NCBI GenBank assembly: GCA_046349255.1
Contig: JAXMCR010000004.1
Span: 496,001 to 560,000, forward strand
Direction of reading: 5' to 3'
Origin: DAIODI01 sp046349255
Lineage (GTDB): Bacteria > Pseudomonadota > Alphaproteobacteria > Rhizobiales > Aestuariivirgaceae
Length of the DNA: 64,000 nt
Position 1 is the stretch's first letter, and the number at the start of each line of letters is the position of its first letter. The notes under the pieces were generated by a model, which worked only from the letters and a program-made list of their open reading frames with translations, searched no databases and had not been told where the DNA came from. Shown piece after piece: positions 42,939 to 50,663 of the stretch. The translations under genes and the position numbers were made by a program.

Positions 42939-43805
42939 CCCTGCATCGACGCGACGCCGTTCCGGCCGCCCCGCGTAGACGGCGGTGAACTCCGCCCCCA
43001 GCAGAAAGATCTGCGCCGAGTAGTATACCCATACCAGCAGAACGATCAGCGCGCCGCTCGCCCCGAATGCTGAAGCGACGTGTGCCATCGAGATGTAGAG
43101 AGCGATTGCATACTTCCCGACGTTGAAGAAGGCGGACGTGACGAAGCCGCCGACGAAGGCGGAGCGCCATGACAGCCGGATGTTCGGCAGGATCATGTAG
43201 ATCGCGGCGAACAGGACTGTGAGCAGGCCTACCGAAACGACCACCTCGACAACGAAGAGAAGCGCCTCGACCTCCGACAGGTGCTTGGCGATCCATCCGT
43301 TGAGCGCCGTCAACACGGTGCTGACGACCAGAGAGGCGGCGAGCAGGAATCCGGCTGCCCCGATCAACGACAAGCTCGCCACGTGATCGCGGATCCAGCG
43401 CCAGACGCCGCTGCTCGTGGGAGGATCGGCTCGAAACACCTTGTTCAGGGCCTCGCGCAGGTTGCCGAGCACCGACGTTGCACCGATCAGCAGCAGGACG
43501 ATGCTGATGACTGTAGCGACGACGCCGTTTCCGGACGCGTTTGCTGACGACAGCACTGTTTCAAGCGCGCTCGTGCCTTGCGCGCCCATCATCCCCCGGA
43601 ACTCTTCGAGGATGGCCCTCTGCGCCTCGTCGCGACCAAAAATGATGCCGGCCACCGCGATCACGAGAAGCAGCAGCGGGGCCATCGAGAACACCGTGTA
43701 GTATGCGATGGACGCGCCCTGGCTCTGCGGGTCGTCATTCCACCACCGCACGACCGCCGCTTTCGTCAGCCGCCACAGATTCAACGCAGAAGAGCCACTC
43801 GCCAT
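42903..43805 (-). CDS. YihY/BrkB-family membrane protein
   Basis: Integral membrane protein, 300 aa, with six hydrophobic helices. The QGASIAYYTVFSMAPLLLLVIAVAG start of the domain and GASGALIVLLVWVYYSAQIFLLGAEFT end match the YihY (formerly 'ribonuclease BN') family. The start is the ATG at 43805. No clear EcfG element was found upstream on the minus strand. Confidence 0.85.
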   Translation of the reverse strand: MASGSSALNLWRLTKAAVVRWWNDDPQSQGASIAYYTVFSMAPLLLLVIAVAGIIFGRDEAQRAILEEFRGMMGAQGTSALETVLSSANASGNGVVATVISIVLLLIGATSVLGNLREALNKVFRADPPTSSGVWRWIRDHVASLSLIGAAGFLLAASLVVSTVLTALNGWIAKHLSEVEALLFVVEVVVSVGLLTVLFAAIYMILPNIRLSWRSAFVGGFVTSAFFNVGKYAIALYISMAHVASAFGASGALIVLLVWVYYSAQIFLLGAEFTAVYAGRPERRRVDAGSVERSNGKQPS

Positions 43806-43846
43806 CCATCGCCAAGTGAGAAGGTCGGCATCGGGTTCCCGTGGGC

Positions 43847-43871
43847 GGAACGAATCGATCTTTCGAACATT
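43847..43871 (+). promoter_or_regulatory. Candidate EcfG promoter (one mismatch) for the 23-aa peptide gene
   Basis: GGAAC, 16 bases, CATT; 37 bp before the TTG at 43909. Confidence 0.35.
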
Positions 43872-43908
43872 GCTTTGCCGGCCCGCAATCGAACCCTGGA
43901 GAAGGCCT

Positions 43909-43980
43909 TTGGACATTCTAGCCTTCATCGTTGTGTTCGTGCTCGTGGGTTCGCTTCCGGCGATCTGTCCCGAGTGGTGA
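43909..43980 (+). CDS. Candidate 23-aa membrane peptide
   Basis: TTG start with GGAGAAGG upstream, encoding LDILAFIVVFVLVGSLPAIC plus PEW and a stop: one hydrophobic helix. GSR-like promoter signals precede it. It is convergent with otsA, whose stop lies 16 bp away. Small membrane peptides like this are common in GSR regulons, but the evidence is signals only. Confidence 0.35.
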   Translation: MDILAFIVVFVLVGSLPAICPEW

Positions 43981-43996
43981 TCGAACGTTCAGCGGA

Positions 43997-45385
43997 TCAC
44001 GCCGCGGCATCCCGTGCCGGTTGAGCCTTCAGCGCACTGATGAACGTTTCGCGCCAGCTCTTCGCGGTGTTGGTGCGGACGCGCTCGAGCAGGCTGCGAT
44101 GCCGCTCCCGGCGCTCCGCCCGCGGCATGGTCAGCGCCTGGTGCAGGCCTGAGGCGACCTCGTCGATATCGTAGGGATTGACCTGCACCGCGTCTGTCAG
44201 GTCTTCGGCAGCGCCGGCAAATCGCGACAACACGAGCACGCCCGGGTCGTCGTCATCCTGCGCCGCCACGTATTCCTTGGCGACGAGGTTCATGCCGTCC
44301 CGCAAGGGCGTGACGAGGCCCACGTGGCTTCCCCGGAACAGCGCAGCCAGCGTCTCGCGCGGCACCGCGCGATGGATGTAGCGCACCGGCGTCCAGTCGT
44401 AGTCGCCTTGTTCCCCGTTGATCGAGCCCGAAAGCCCTTCGAGTTCCTGGCGGATGTCGTCGTAGGCTTCGACACCTTCGCGCGTGGGCGAGGCGACCTG
44501 CATCATCGTGACCGCCTTGCGCATCTCGGGGTGGAGTTCGAGCAGCCGCCGGAACGCCTTCATACGCGTCGGCAGTCCTTTCGTGTAGTCGAGCCGGTCG
44601 ACGCCGAGCACGAACAGGTTCGCCATGCTGCGCCGCTGTAGACGCGCAATGTGCGCCTCGGCGTCCGCCGTGTGGGCGCTTTCGAAAACCGAGGCGGGAT
44701 CGATGCCGATCGGCACGCACTTCACCGTCACCGACTGGTTGCCCAGCCTGAGCCGATCCTCGCAGACGAGTTCCGCGCCGGCCTGCTCCGTCGCGTAGCG
44801 AATGAAGTTTGCCGTATCGGTCACCGTCTGGAAGCCGACCAGGTCGTAGGCGAAGAAACAGCCGGCGAGCCAGGCGTGGTCCGGCACTGCCATGAAGATC
44901 TCCGGTGGCGGAAACGGGATGTGCAGGAAGAACCCGATCCGCTGGTTCACCCTGAGCGTGCGCAATTCGTCCGCCAACGGAATGAGGTGGTAGTCGTGTA
45001 CCCAAAGCAGGTCGTCCGGTTCGATCAAGGCGGCGAGCACGCGGGCAAGATCGCGGTTGACCCGCTTGTAGCCTTCGAGGAAGGCAGGATCGAACACGGT
45101 CAGGTCGAGCCGATAGTGAAACGCCGGCCACAGCACCTTGCTCGAGAAGCCGAGGTAGTACTCCTCGTGGTCCTTCCGCGTCAGCGGTACCGTGGCGGTT
45201 CGGATGTTGTCCTGCTGGGCGAGGCGCAATCCGGCGCCAACCTCGTCAACGATGGTGCCGTCCCAGCCGAACCAGACGCTGCGGCCTTCGTGCAGCGCGT
45301 CGCCGAGCGCGGTTGCCAGTCCCCCCGACTGCACCGACTTCTCGAGGTCGACGACCCGGTTCGACGCGACGATGAGCCGGCTCAT
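43997..45385 (-). CDS. otsA: Trehalose-6-phosphate synthase
   Basis: GT20 retaining glycosyltransferase, 462 aa, that makes trehalose 6-phosphate from UDP-glucose and glucose 6-phosphate. It starts MSRLIVASNRV, with the DYHLIPLADELR and GVDRLDYTKGLPTRMKAF motifs of OtsA and the ETLAALFRGSHVGLVTPLRDGMNLVAKEY nucleotide-binding region. The ATG at 45385 overlaps the GH15 stop (ATGA) and has GAGGAG upstream. Trehalose is the standard GSR osmoprotectant. Confidence 0.92.
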   Translation of the reverse strand: MSRLIVASNRVVDLEKSVQSGGLATALGDALHEGRSVWFGWDGTIVDEVGAGLRLAQQDNIRTATVPLTRKDHEEYYLGFSSKVLWPAFHYRLDLTVFDPAFLEGYKRVNRDLARVLAALIEPDDLLWVHDYHLIPLADELRTLRVNQRIGFFLHIPFPPPEIFMAVPDHAWLAGCFFAYDLVGFQTVTDTANFIRYATEQAGAELVCEDRLRLGNQSVTVKCVPIGIDPASVFESAHTADAEAHIARLQRRSMANLFVLGVDRLDYTKGLPTRMKAFRRLLELHPEMRKAVTMMQVASPTREGVEAYDDIRQELEGLSGSINGEQGDYDWTPVRYIHRAVPRETLAALFRGSHVGLVTPLRDGMNLVAKEYVAAQDDDDPGVLVLSRFAGAAEDLTDAVQVNPYDIDEVASGLHQALTMPRAERRERHRSLLERVRTNTAKSWRETFISALKAQPARDAAA

Positions 45386-47169
45386 ACCATCTCCTCCCAC
45401 TTCACCGAGAGACCCATGGCGGCGTTGATGATGCCGGCCATCGAATAGGTCTGGGGAAAGTTTCCCCAGGCCGTCCCGGTTGCGATCGCGGTGTCTTCCG
45501 ACATGAGGCCCAGCGGATTGCGGTAGGAGAGAAGCTCCTGGAAGTGCTCGCGCGCTTCATCCTTGCGCCCCATGCGGGCAAGCGCGGCGATGCGCCAGAA
45601 GGCGCACACGTTGAACGCGGTGTGCGGCGGGCCGAAGTCATCCGGCTCTTCGTAGCGCATCATCAATGCTCCGCGGGCGAGGGAGCGTTCAAGCTTGTCG
45701 ACGGTCGAGACGAAGCGGGGGTCGTCGGCTGCGATCATGCCGACCTCGCTCATCAGCAGAACGCTTGCGTCGAGATGGCGTCCCTCGAAACTCTCGACGA
45801 ACGCCTGGCGCTCCTCCGACCAGGACCGTGCCAGCGTGGTTCGGCGCACCTCCTCCGCGCGATCCTCCCACAGTCCCGCCCGGTCCGGCCTGCCGACGCG
45901 CCGGGCAATGCGCGCGAGGCGGTCGCAACCCGCCCAGCACAGGACGGCGGACGAGGTGTGGACGCGCTGGCGGGTCCGGTACTCCCAGATACCGGCATCC
46001 GGGCAATCGTAGAGTCGGTAGGCGTGTTCGCCCACACCTTCCAGGCGCACGAAGTCGGCCTCACCGATGCCCATCAGCAGGCGCTGATCGAAGAAGGCGG
46101 GTGCGGCGGCGAGAATGATGTGACCGTAGGTGTCGTGCTGCGGCTGCTCGTAGGCGCGGTTGCCGACGCGCACGGGCCCCATGCCGTTGAGCCCGGGGAG
46201 GGCGGGCGCAATGCGCTCGGTCAGAGTCGGTTCGAGCGCCACGCCGTACACGGGCTGGATCGCGTCGTGTTCGGCGGCGGCGACGATGTTCATGAGCCAG
46301 CGATAGTGCAGTTCCATCGTGCGGATCGCCGAGAGGGAATTCAGCGCACGGACGACGAAGAACGCGTCGCGCAGCCAGCAGTAGCGATAATCCCAGTTGC
46401 GCCCCGAATCCGGAGCTTCTGGAAGGCTGGTTGTGAGGGCCGCGACGATCGCGCCGGTCGGTTCGTAGCTGCACAGTTTCAGCGTAATCGCGGCGCGGAT
46501 CACGGCGTCTTGCCATTCGAACGGAACCGCGAGGCGCTGCACCCATTCGCGCCAGTAGCTCAGCGTGCGCGCCTCGAAATCGGCTGCCGTCTCGGAAACG
46601 CCCTCGGAGGGCGCTTCGTCGATGCCGAAGAGGAAGGCAACGGGCGCGGTGAGGATGAACCACGTCGAGGAGGCGATGTAGTCGATCGGGGCATCGGTCG
46701 TGAGGCGCAGGGACAGCGAATCCGAAACGAAACGGACGTGGTTGGAGCCGCGCGCCGTGACGAAGCGGTCGGCGCCGTAGTTGGATCGCGGCTTGAGCCG
46801 GATCCGGATTCGCGGGCTCCCCCACAGAGGCTTTACGCGACGCACCAGCATCTGCGGCCTGAAGCTGCGGTCGCGCCACTTGAAGCGCGGGGCGAAATCG
46901 GTGACCTCGACGGCGCCGGCCGGCGAGATCAATCGTGTGCGAACGACCGCGGTGTTGGGCTCGTACTCCTGCCGGGTCTCGGTGAGACCGTCGAGGTCCA
47001 CCGCGAACACACCGGCGTCGCGATCATCCGTGGGCGCCCCCAGCAGTGCGTGAAAGACGGGATCGCCGTCGAAGCGCGGGAAGCAGCCCCATACGAGCTG
47101 AGCCGCAGGGTCGAGCAATGCGCTGACGCAACAGTTGCCGATCAGCGCGAGGTGTAGCCCGGCGGTCAC
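45382..47169 (-). CDS. Glycoside hydrolase family 15 protein (glucoamylase/trehalase-like)
   Basis: Inverting (alpha/alpha)6-barrel hydrolase, 595 aa, with an N-terminal beta domain and the conserved NWDYRYCWLRDAFF segment of GH15 near residue 255. It sits between otsB and otsA in one operon. GH15 members in actinobacteria and others hydrolyse trehalose, so it may degrade or remodel trehalose or a related glucan. The 3' and 5' gaps are four overlapping bases and three bases. Confidence 0.87.
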   Translation of the reverse strand: MTAGLHLALIGNCCVSALLDPAAQLVWGCFPRFDGDPVFHALLGAPTDDRDAGVFAVDLDGLTETRQEYEPNTAVVRTRLISPAGAVEVTDFAPRFKWRDRSFRPQMLVRRVKPLWGSPRIRIRLKPRSNYGADRFVTARGSNHVRFVSDSLSLRLTTDAPIDYIASSTWFILTAPVAFLFGIDEAPSEGVSETAADFEARTLSYWREWVQRLAVPFEWQDAVIRAAITLKLCSYEPTGAIVAALTTSLPEAPDSGRNWDYRYCWLRDAFFVVRALNSLSAIRTMELHYRWLMNIVAAAEHDAIQPVYGVALEPTLTERIAPALPGLNGMGPVRVGNRAYEQPQHDTYGHIILAAAPAFFDQRLLMGIGEADFVRLEGVGEHAYRLYDCPDAGIWEYRTRQRVHTSSAVLCWAGCDRLARIARRVGRPDRAGLWEDRAEEVRRTTLARSWSEERQAFVESFEGRHLDASVLLMSEVGMIAADDPRFVSTVDKLERSLARGALMMRYEEPDDFGPPHTAFNVCAFWRIAALARMGRKDEAREHFQELLSYRNPLGLMSEDTAIATGTAWGNFPQTYSMAGIINAAMGLSVKWEEMV

Positions 47170-47172
47170 GGA

Positions 47173-47979
47173 TCAGGCGCTCCCGTCGGACGGAGGAGAG
47201 GCAACGAGTTGTTCGAGCCAAGTGATGAAAGCGTGCGCGGATGCTGCGCGATATCGGGCGATCGTCGCACCTTCTCCGACGCGGATGGTCACGCCGCCGA
47301 GGTCGTTCACGCGCTGGAATGCGTCCTCGTCAGTCACGTCGTCGCCGACCATCACCGGCAATCGACCCTTAAACGGCGGTTCGGCGAGGAAGGCGAGCAA
47401 CGCGTGACCCTTGTCGCTATGGTCCGGCAATGCTTCGACCACCATCTTGCCGCGACCCACCCGATATCCGGGCAAGGCCGCAACCACTGTTTCCATCGCG
47501 TGCAGGCAGTCGGTCTCGAGCTCCGGACGGTTGCGATAATGAAGGGCGACCGCGCCATGCTTGCGTTCGAGCAGAAGCCCCGGCTCGGCGTTGATCAGTG
47601 GACACAGCACGCGCCTGACCGTCTCGCAGAAGTGCTCGGCTGGCAGCGCTTCACGAAATCGTCCCACAGCATCCCGCCGCTCGTTTCCGTGCACACCTGC
47701 GACGGGCAGGCGCAACGGCTCGAAGTAACGGTCGATGCAATCCACCGTTCGGCCGGTGAGGATGGCGACCGCGCCGCCGGTGCCGGCGATAAGGCATTGA
47801 ACGAGCGCGCGCGTGCGCTGCGAGAGCCGAACGGCATCGGGACGCGGCGCGATGTCGACGAGTGTCCCGTCGAAGTCGAGGAACCAGGCATAGGCGAAGG
47901 CGTCGGCGAGCCTCGGGAGCTCGCCCACGCTTTCACCATCCGCTGACGACGACGCAGTTGCGGCAATAGCCTCTTTCAC
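47173..47979 (-). CDS. otsB: Trehalose-6-phosphate phosphatase
   Basis: HAD-superfamily phosphatase, 268 aa, with DFDGT (nucleophile Asp35 and Asp37), ILTGR and the C-terminal VMVGDDVTDEDAF acid motif of OtsB. It removes phosphate from trehalose 6-phosphate. It is the first gene of otsB-GH15-otsA, and the CsbD gene with a full GSR promoter lies 42 bp upstream on the same strand. Confidence 0.92.
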   Translation of the reverse strand: MKEAIAATASSSADGESVGELPRLADAFAYAWFLDFDGTLVDIAPRPDAVRLSQRTRALVQCLIAGTGGAVAILTGRTVDCIDRYFEPLRLPVAGVHGNERRDAVGRFREALPAEHFCETVRRVLCPLINAEPGLLLERKHGAVALHYRNRPELETDCLHAMETVVAALPGYRVGRGKMVVEALPDHSDKGHALLAFLAEPPFKGRLPVMVGDDVTDEDAFQRVNDLGGVTIRVGEGATIARYRAASAHAFITWLEQLVASPPSDGSA

Positions 47980-48021
47980 CCCGTCGTCCCCTGCTTCAAT
48001 CGTTCGTGTGCGTCGGCGGCC

Positions 48022-48219
48022 TCACATGGTGCCGAGCCAGGAATCCACTTCCGCGTTGGCGCGGTCCTTCGTCAGCCCGTAGCGCTTCTGCAAAAGGCCC
48101 TCGAGCTCGTCACGCCGCCCGTTCATCGTGGCGATGTCGTCGTCGGTGAGCTGGCCCCAGTTCTGCTTCACGCGTCCCTTGAACTCTTTCCAGTTTCCTT
48201 CGATGCGATCCCAGTTCAT
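48022..48219 (-). CDS. CsbD-family stress protein
   Basis: Protein of 65 aa, MNWDRIEGNWKEFKGRVKQNWG..., the textbook CsbD/YjbJ sequence and length. It is a general stress protein with unknown molecular role. A full GSR promoter is 35 bp upstream and the trehalose operon follows at 42 bp, so read-through may bring that operon into the regulon. Confidence 0.92.
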   Translation of the reverse strand: MNWDRIEGNWKEFKGRVKQNWGQLTDDDIATMNGRRDELEGLLQKRYGLTKDRANAEVDSWLGTM

Positions 48220-48253
48220 GGCGAACTCCTTTCAGCGTTGATGACGCACCGCA

Positions 48254-48279
48254 AACGCCTCGCATGGACGTGCGGTTCC
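48254..48279 (-). promoter_or_regulatory. Candidate EcfG promoter for csbD-like gene and trehalose operon
   Basis: On the minus strand GGAAC, 17 bases, CGTT: a full match 35 bp before the CsbD start. Confidence 0.7.
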
Positions 48280-48307
48280 ATGTCGGAACTGTGCACGCGC
48301 ACAAACC

Positions 48308-48514
48308 TCAGGATTTGCTGCTCTTTCTGGTGTCCGAAACGTGTTCGGGCTTGCCCTTCTCAGATCCTTCAGCGAACTCCTCGAGCTGCTTTTCCGACAT
48401 CGACTCGTACATGCTCTTCGAGGCGCCCTTGAGCTCCTTCTCCGGCGTTTCGCCTCGTTTCGCGGAGAGTGCAGCGCCCGCGGCCCGTTGCTGTGCTTTC
48501 GATTTGGCTGGCAT
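48308..48514 (-). CDS. DUF3008-family small protein
   Basis: Protein of 68 aa, MPAKSKAQQRAAGAALSAKR then LKGASKSMYESMSEKQLEEFA, matching the small basic DUF3008 family of proteobacteria. A full GSR promoter lies 32 bp upstream of the ATG at 48514. Confidence 0.8.
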   Translation of the reverse strand: MPAKSKAQQRAAGAALSAKRGETPEKELKGASKSMYESMSEKQLEEFAEGSEKGKPEHVSDTRKSSKS

Positions 48515-48545
48515 GAGATGGTCTCCCTGTGACTGCTTCCGCTGA

Positions 48546-48571
48546 AACGCGGGGCGGGCTTGAGGCGTTCC
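48546..48571 (-). promoter_or_regulatory. Candidate EcfG promoter for the DUF3008 gene
   Basis: On the minus strand GGAAC, 17 bases, CGTT: a full match. Confidence 0.7.
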
Positions 48572-48578
48572 TGTGGCA

Positions 48579-48603
48579 GGAACCGTGGAGCGGCTTTCGC
48601 ATT
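48579..48603 (+). promoter_or_regulatory. Candidate EcfG promoter (one mismatch) for 48636-50607
   Basis: GGAAC, 16 bases, CATT, 33 bp before the GTG at 48636. It is divergent from the match at 48546. Confidence 0.5.
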
Positions 48604-48635
48604 TCCTCGCGACACCGCTTCCGGGAGAGTCACAC

Positions 48636-49898
48636 GTGAGTAGCGAGCCGTTGTCCGACTTCATCACAGCGCCGGATGCGCATGGGTACCTGGATCGAAA
48701 GGTGCGCGAGCTACGATTGATCGCTTCCGCGCTCCGGTCGCGCATAGACTTGTCCGCCGTGTCGCGGCCGAGCGACATCGTAGACCTGAAGTTTCGCCTG
48801 GCAGCCCAATGCAAGGCGGACGCCATGGTCAGCAACTGGCACAGCACGGAGACGCGCTGGAGCGGAGCGAGTTGCAGATCCGGCCCGTTCCGCTTTGGCT
48901 ATGACTACCAGCGCGCCGATCTGAAGGTTCAGGGACCTGACGACTACGAGCTGCTGCGGTGTCATCCCCATCAGCATACGATCTATACGAGCGCAGGGAT
49001 GGCCGCGATGACCGCGGTGCTGGTCGGCGCGGCTCGTGTACTTGGACCCTGCTCGGTCGAGGCGACCCCCAACTGTTATCCCGAGACGCGGGAGCTTGCT
49101 GATCTACTAGGAATGTCCGACGCGGCTCAATGCAAGGTCCGGGTGATTGATACGACGATCGACAGCGTGGCGGCCCTCGAGGCTCGCGCCCGCGATGTTT
49201 CGCTCTTCGTCATCGACACGTCGTGCGTGGCGCGAACATCCGGACGGTTGCGGGCGCTGGTATCGCGGCTCGCAGCAACCGGTGTTCCGGTCGCCCTTGT
49301 GCGCAGCCACATGAAACTCGACTCGCTCGGCGTCGAGTATGGCAGGCTGGGCTCTATCGTCTTCCTTGAGCGTGGGCCGCTTTCGGAAGCGGCGGAAACG
49401 GCGGTGCGACTCACCGGAACGGCGCCGGTGCCCAATCATTTCGCCTCGTTTGCACAGGGTGCGGAGTTCCGGACACTGACGCGACTGCGGGTCGCGGCGA
49501 TGATCCGCAATGGGCGCGAGATCGCTCGGGCACTGCGCGATGTGCGCAATTCCACGCTTTTGACGTTCCCGCACGGCCTCTACCTTGCGTTGCTCGTTCC
49601 AGCGGCCGACAGTGAGGATGCCGCGCGGTCGCTGGCCCGCAGCCTTGCCCGCACCATCGCCGATGCTGGTCTCCCGGCACGGCACGCCGGCTCCTTCGGC
49701 TTCGACTTCTTTGGTTGCGAGTGGTTCCGGCAGACAAGCAGCGGTCGCTTCGGCGTGCGCATCTCGATGTGCGATGCGCCGCAGGCGCTTGCGGCCGACG
49801 TGGCCGCGATCGTGCGCGAATGGCTTGTACGGCTGGACCGAGCGATACCGCCCATCCCTTTTCCCGGTCCACTGCTGGGAGACGGGCGTCGTGCATAA
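48636..49898 (+). CDS. Uncharacterised PLP-fold (type I)-like protein
   Basis: Protein of 420 aa from the GTG at 48636 (GGGAG eight bases upstream). I recognise no named family. YTSAGMAAMTAVLVGA (118-131) resembles the SGMAA phosphate loop of Cys/Met-metabolism PLP enzymes. FVIDTS (Asp194) and SHMKLDSLG (Lys227) are spaced as the cofactor Asp and Schiff-base Lys would be. It is translationally coupled to an alpha/beta-hydrolase-like gene, and the pair has a GSR-type promoter. The reaction is unknown. Confidence 0.7.
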   Translation: MSSEPLSDFITAPDAHGYLDRKVRELRLIASALRSRIDLSAVSRPSDIVDLKFRLAAQCKADAMVSNWHSTETRWSGASCRSGPFRFGYDYQRADLKVQGPDDYELLRCHPHQHTIYTSAGMAAMTAVLVGAARVLGPCSVEATPNCYPETRELADLLGMSDAAQCKVRVIDTTIDSVAALEARARDVSLFVIDTSCVARTSGRLRALVSRLAATGVPVALVRSHMKLDSLGVEYGRLGSIVFLERGPLSEAAETAVRLTGTAPVPNHFASFAQGAEFRTLTRLRVAAMIRNGREIARALRDVRNSTLLTFPHGLYLALLVPAADSEDAARSLARSLARTIADAGLPARHAGSFGFDFFGCEWFRQTSSGRFGVRISMCDAPQALAADVAAIVREWLVRLDRAIPPIPFPGPLLGDGRRA

Positions 49899-50607
49899 TG
49901 CATTGGAGACGGCGCTGATCGCCACGGTCCTGAGTCAGGTACCGGATGGCAATCGCTTCCGTCGGATCGACGGCACGCCAACGTCGCGCGTAATCTATTT
50001 CCTGCCGTGGCACACGCCGCTCAAGCTCGCGCGGGCCGCTGGCCTCGTCGCGCTCGACTTTCTCGCTTGCTACGAGATGCCGAACGCGGTCGTGAGCGCC
50101 GTGCCTGCGGAGTGTGTTCGTGCGGTAAACGACGTGGTCGACGATGCCGAGGCGCTCGTCCGGGAAGCAGGGCTCACGCCGAGTTCGTTGCTGATGGTCG
50201 CCTTCAGCATTGGTACGTTTCCAGCGACGATGCTCGCCAACCGCTGGGGCGCGACGCTCTGCTCGGTCTGTTCGGCCGACCGCGGCGCGCCGATGATCTG
50301 GGAGAGCAATGCGGCCTGCAAAGTAAAGAATGCAGCCTTATCAATGGGATATGGGCTGTCCGACTTCGAATGGGCATTCCGCGGCTACAACCCCGTCGAC
50401 AATCTTTCGGGCATCGGAAAGCGAAGCGCGTTCCTCGTCAGTCGCAATGATCCCTTCGTGCCGGCGGCGCGCACCGATGCGCTCCTGGAACGGCTAAGGG
50501 AGGTTCGGCCAGGGATGGAAATTCATACGTGCACGAATGGACATCTGAAGGCGATGATCGCGTCGCGTACCCTGCAAGCGGAGATGGGGCGCTCGTTCTT
50601 GTTTTGA
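49891..50607 (+). CDS. Uncharacterised alpha/beta-hydrolase-like protein
   Basis: Protein of 238 aa from the GTG at 49891, which overlaps the preceding stop by eight bases. VAFSIGTF carries a nucleophile-elbow Ser106, VSRNDPFVP an acid Asp187 and TNGHLKAM a His218, in the order and spacing of an alpha/beta hydrolase. FLPWHTP near residue 40 fits the oxyanion region. It probably acts with the PLP-fold protein upstream; the substrate is unknown. Confidence 0.7.
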   Translation: MHNALETALIATVLSQVPDGNRFRRIDGTPTSRVIYFLPWHTPLKLARAAGLVALDFLACYEMPNAVVSAVPAECVRAVNDVVDDAEALVREAGLTPSSLLMVAFSIGTFPATMLANRWGATLCSVCSADRGAPMIWESNAACKVKNAALSMGYGLSDFEWAFRGYNPVDNLSGIGKRSAFLVSRNDPFVPAARTDALLERLREVRPGMEIHTCTNGHLKAMIASRTLQAEMGRSFLF

Positions 50608-50626
50608 GCAGCACGCGGGCAGTAGG

Positions 50627-50652
50627 GGAACCGTAGGCCGGTCGAGCGCGTT
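50627..50652 (+). promoter_or_regulatory. Candidate EcfG promoter for the HWE kinase gene
   Basis: GGAAC, 17 bases, CGTT: a full match. It ends 11 bp before the ATG at 50664, which suggests that a start further in, such as the TTG at 50685 behind CAGGGGAAC, could be used. Confidence 0.6.
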
Positions 50653-50663
50653 TCCTGCCGGAT

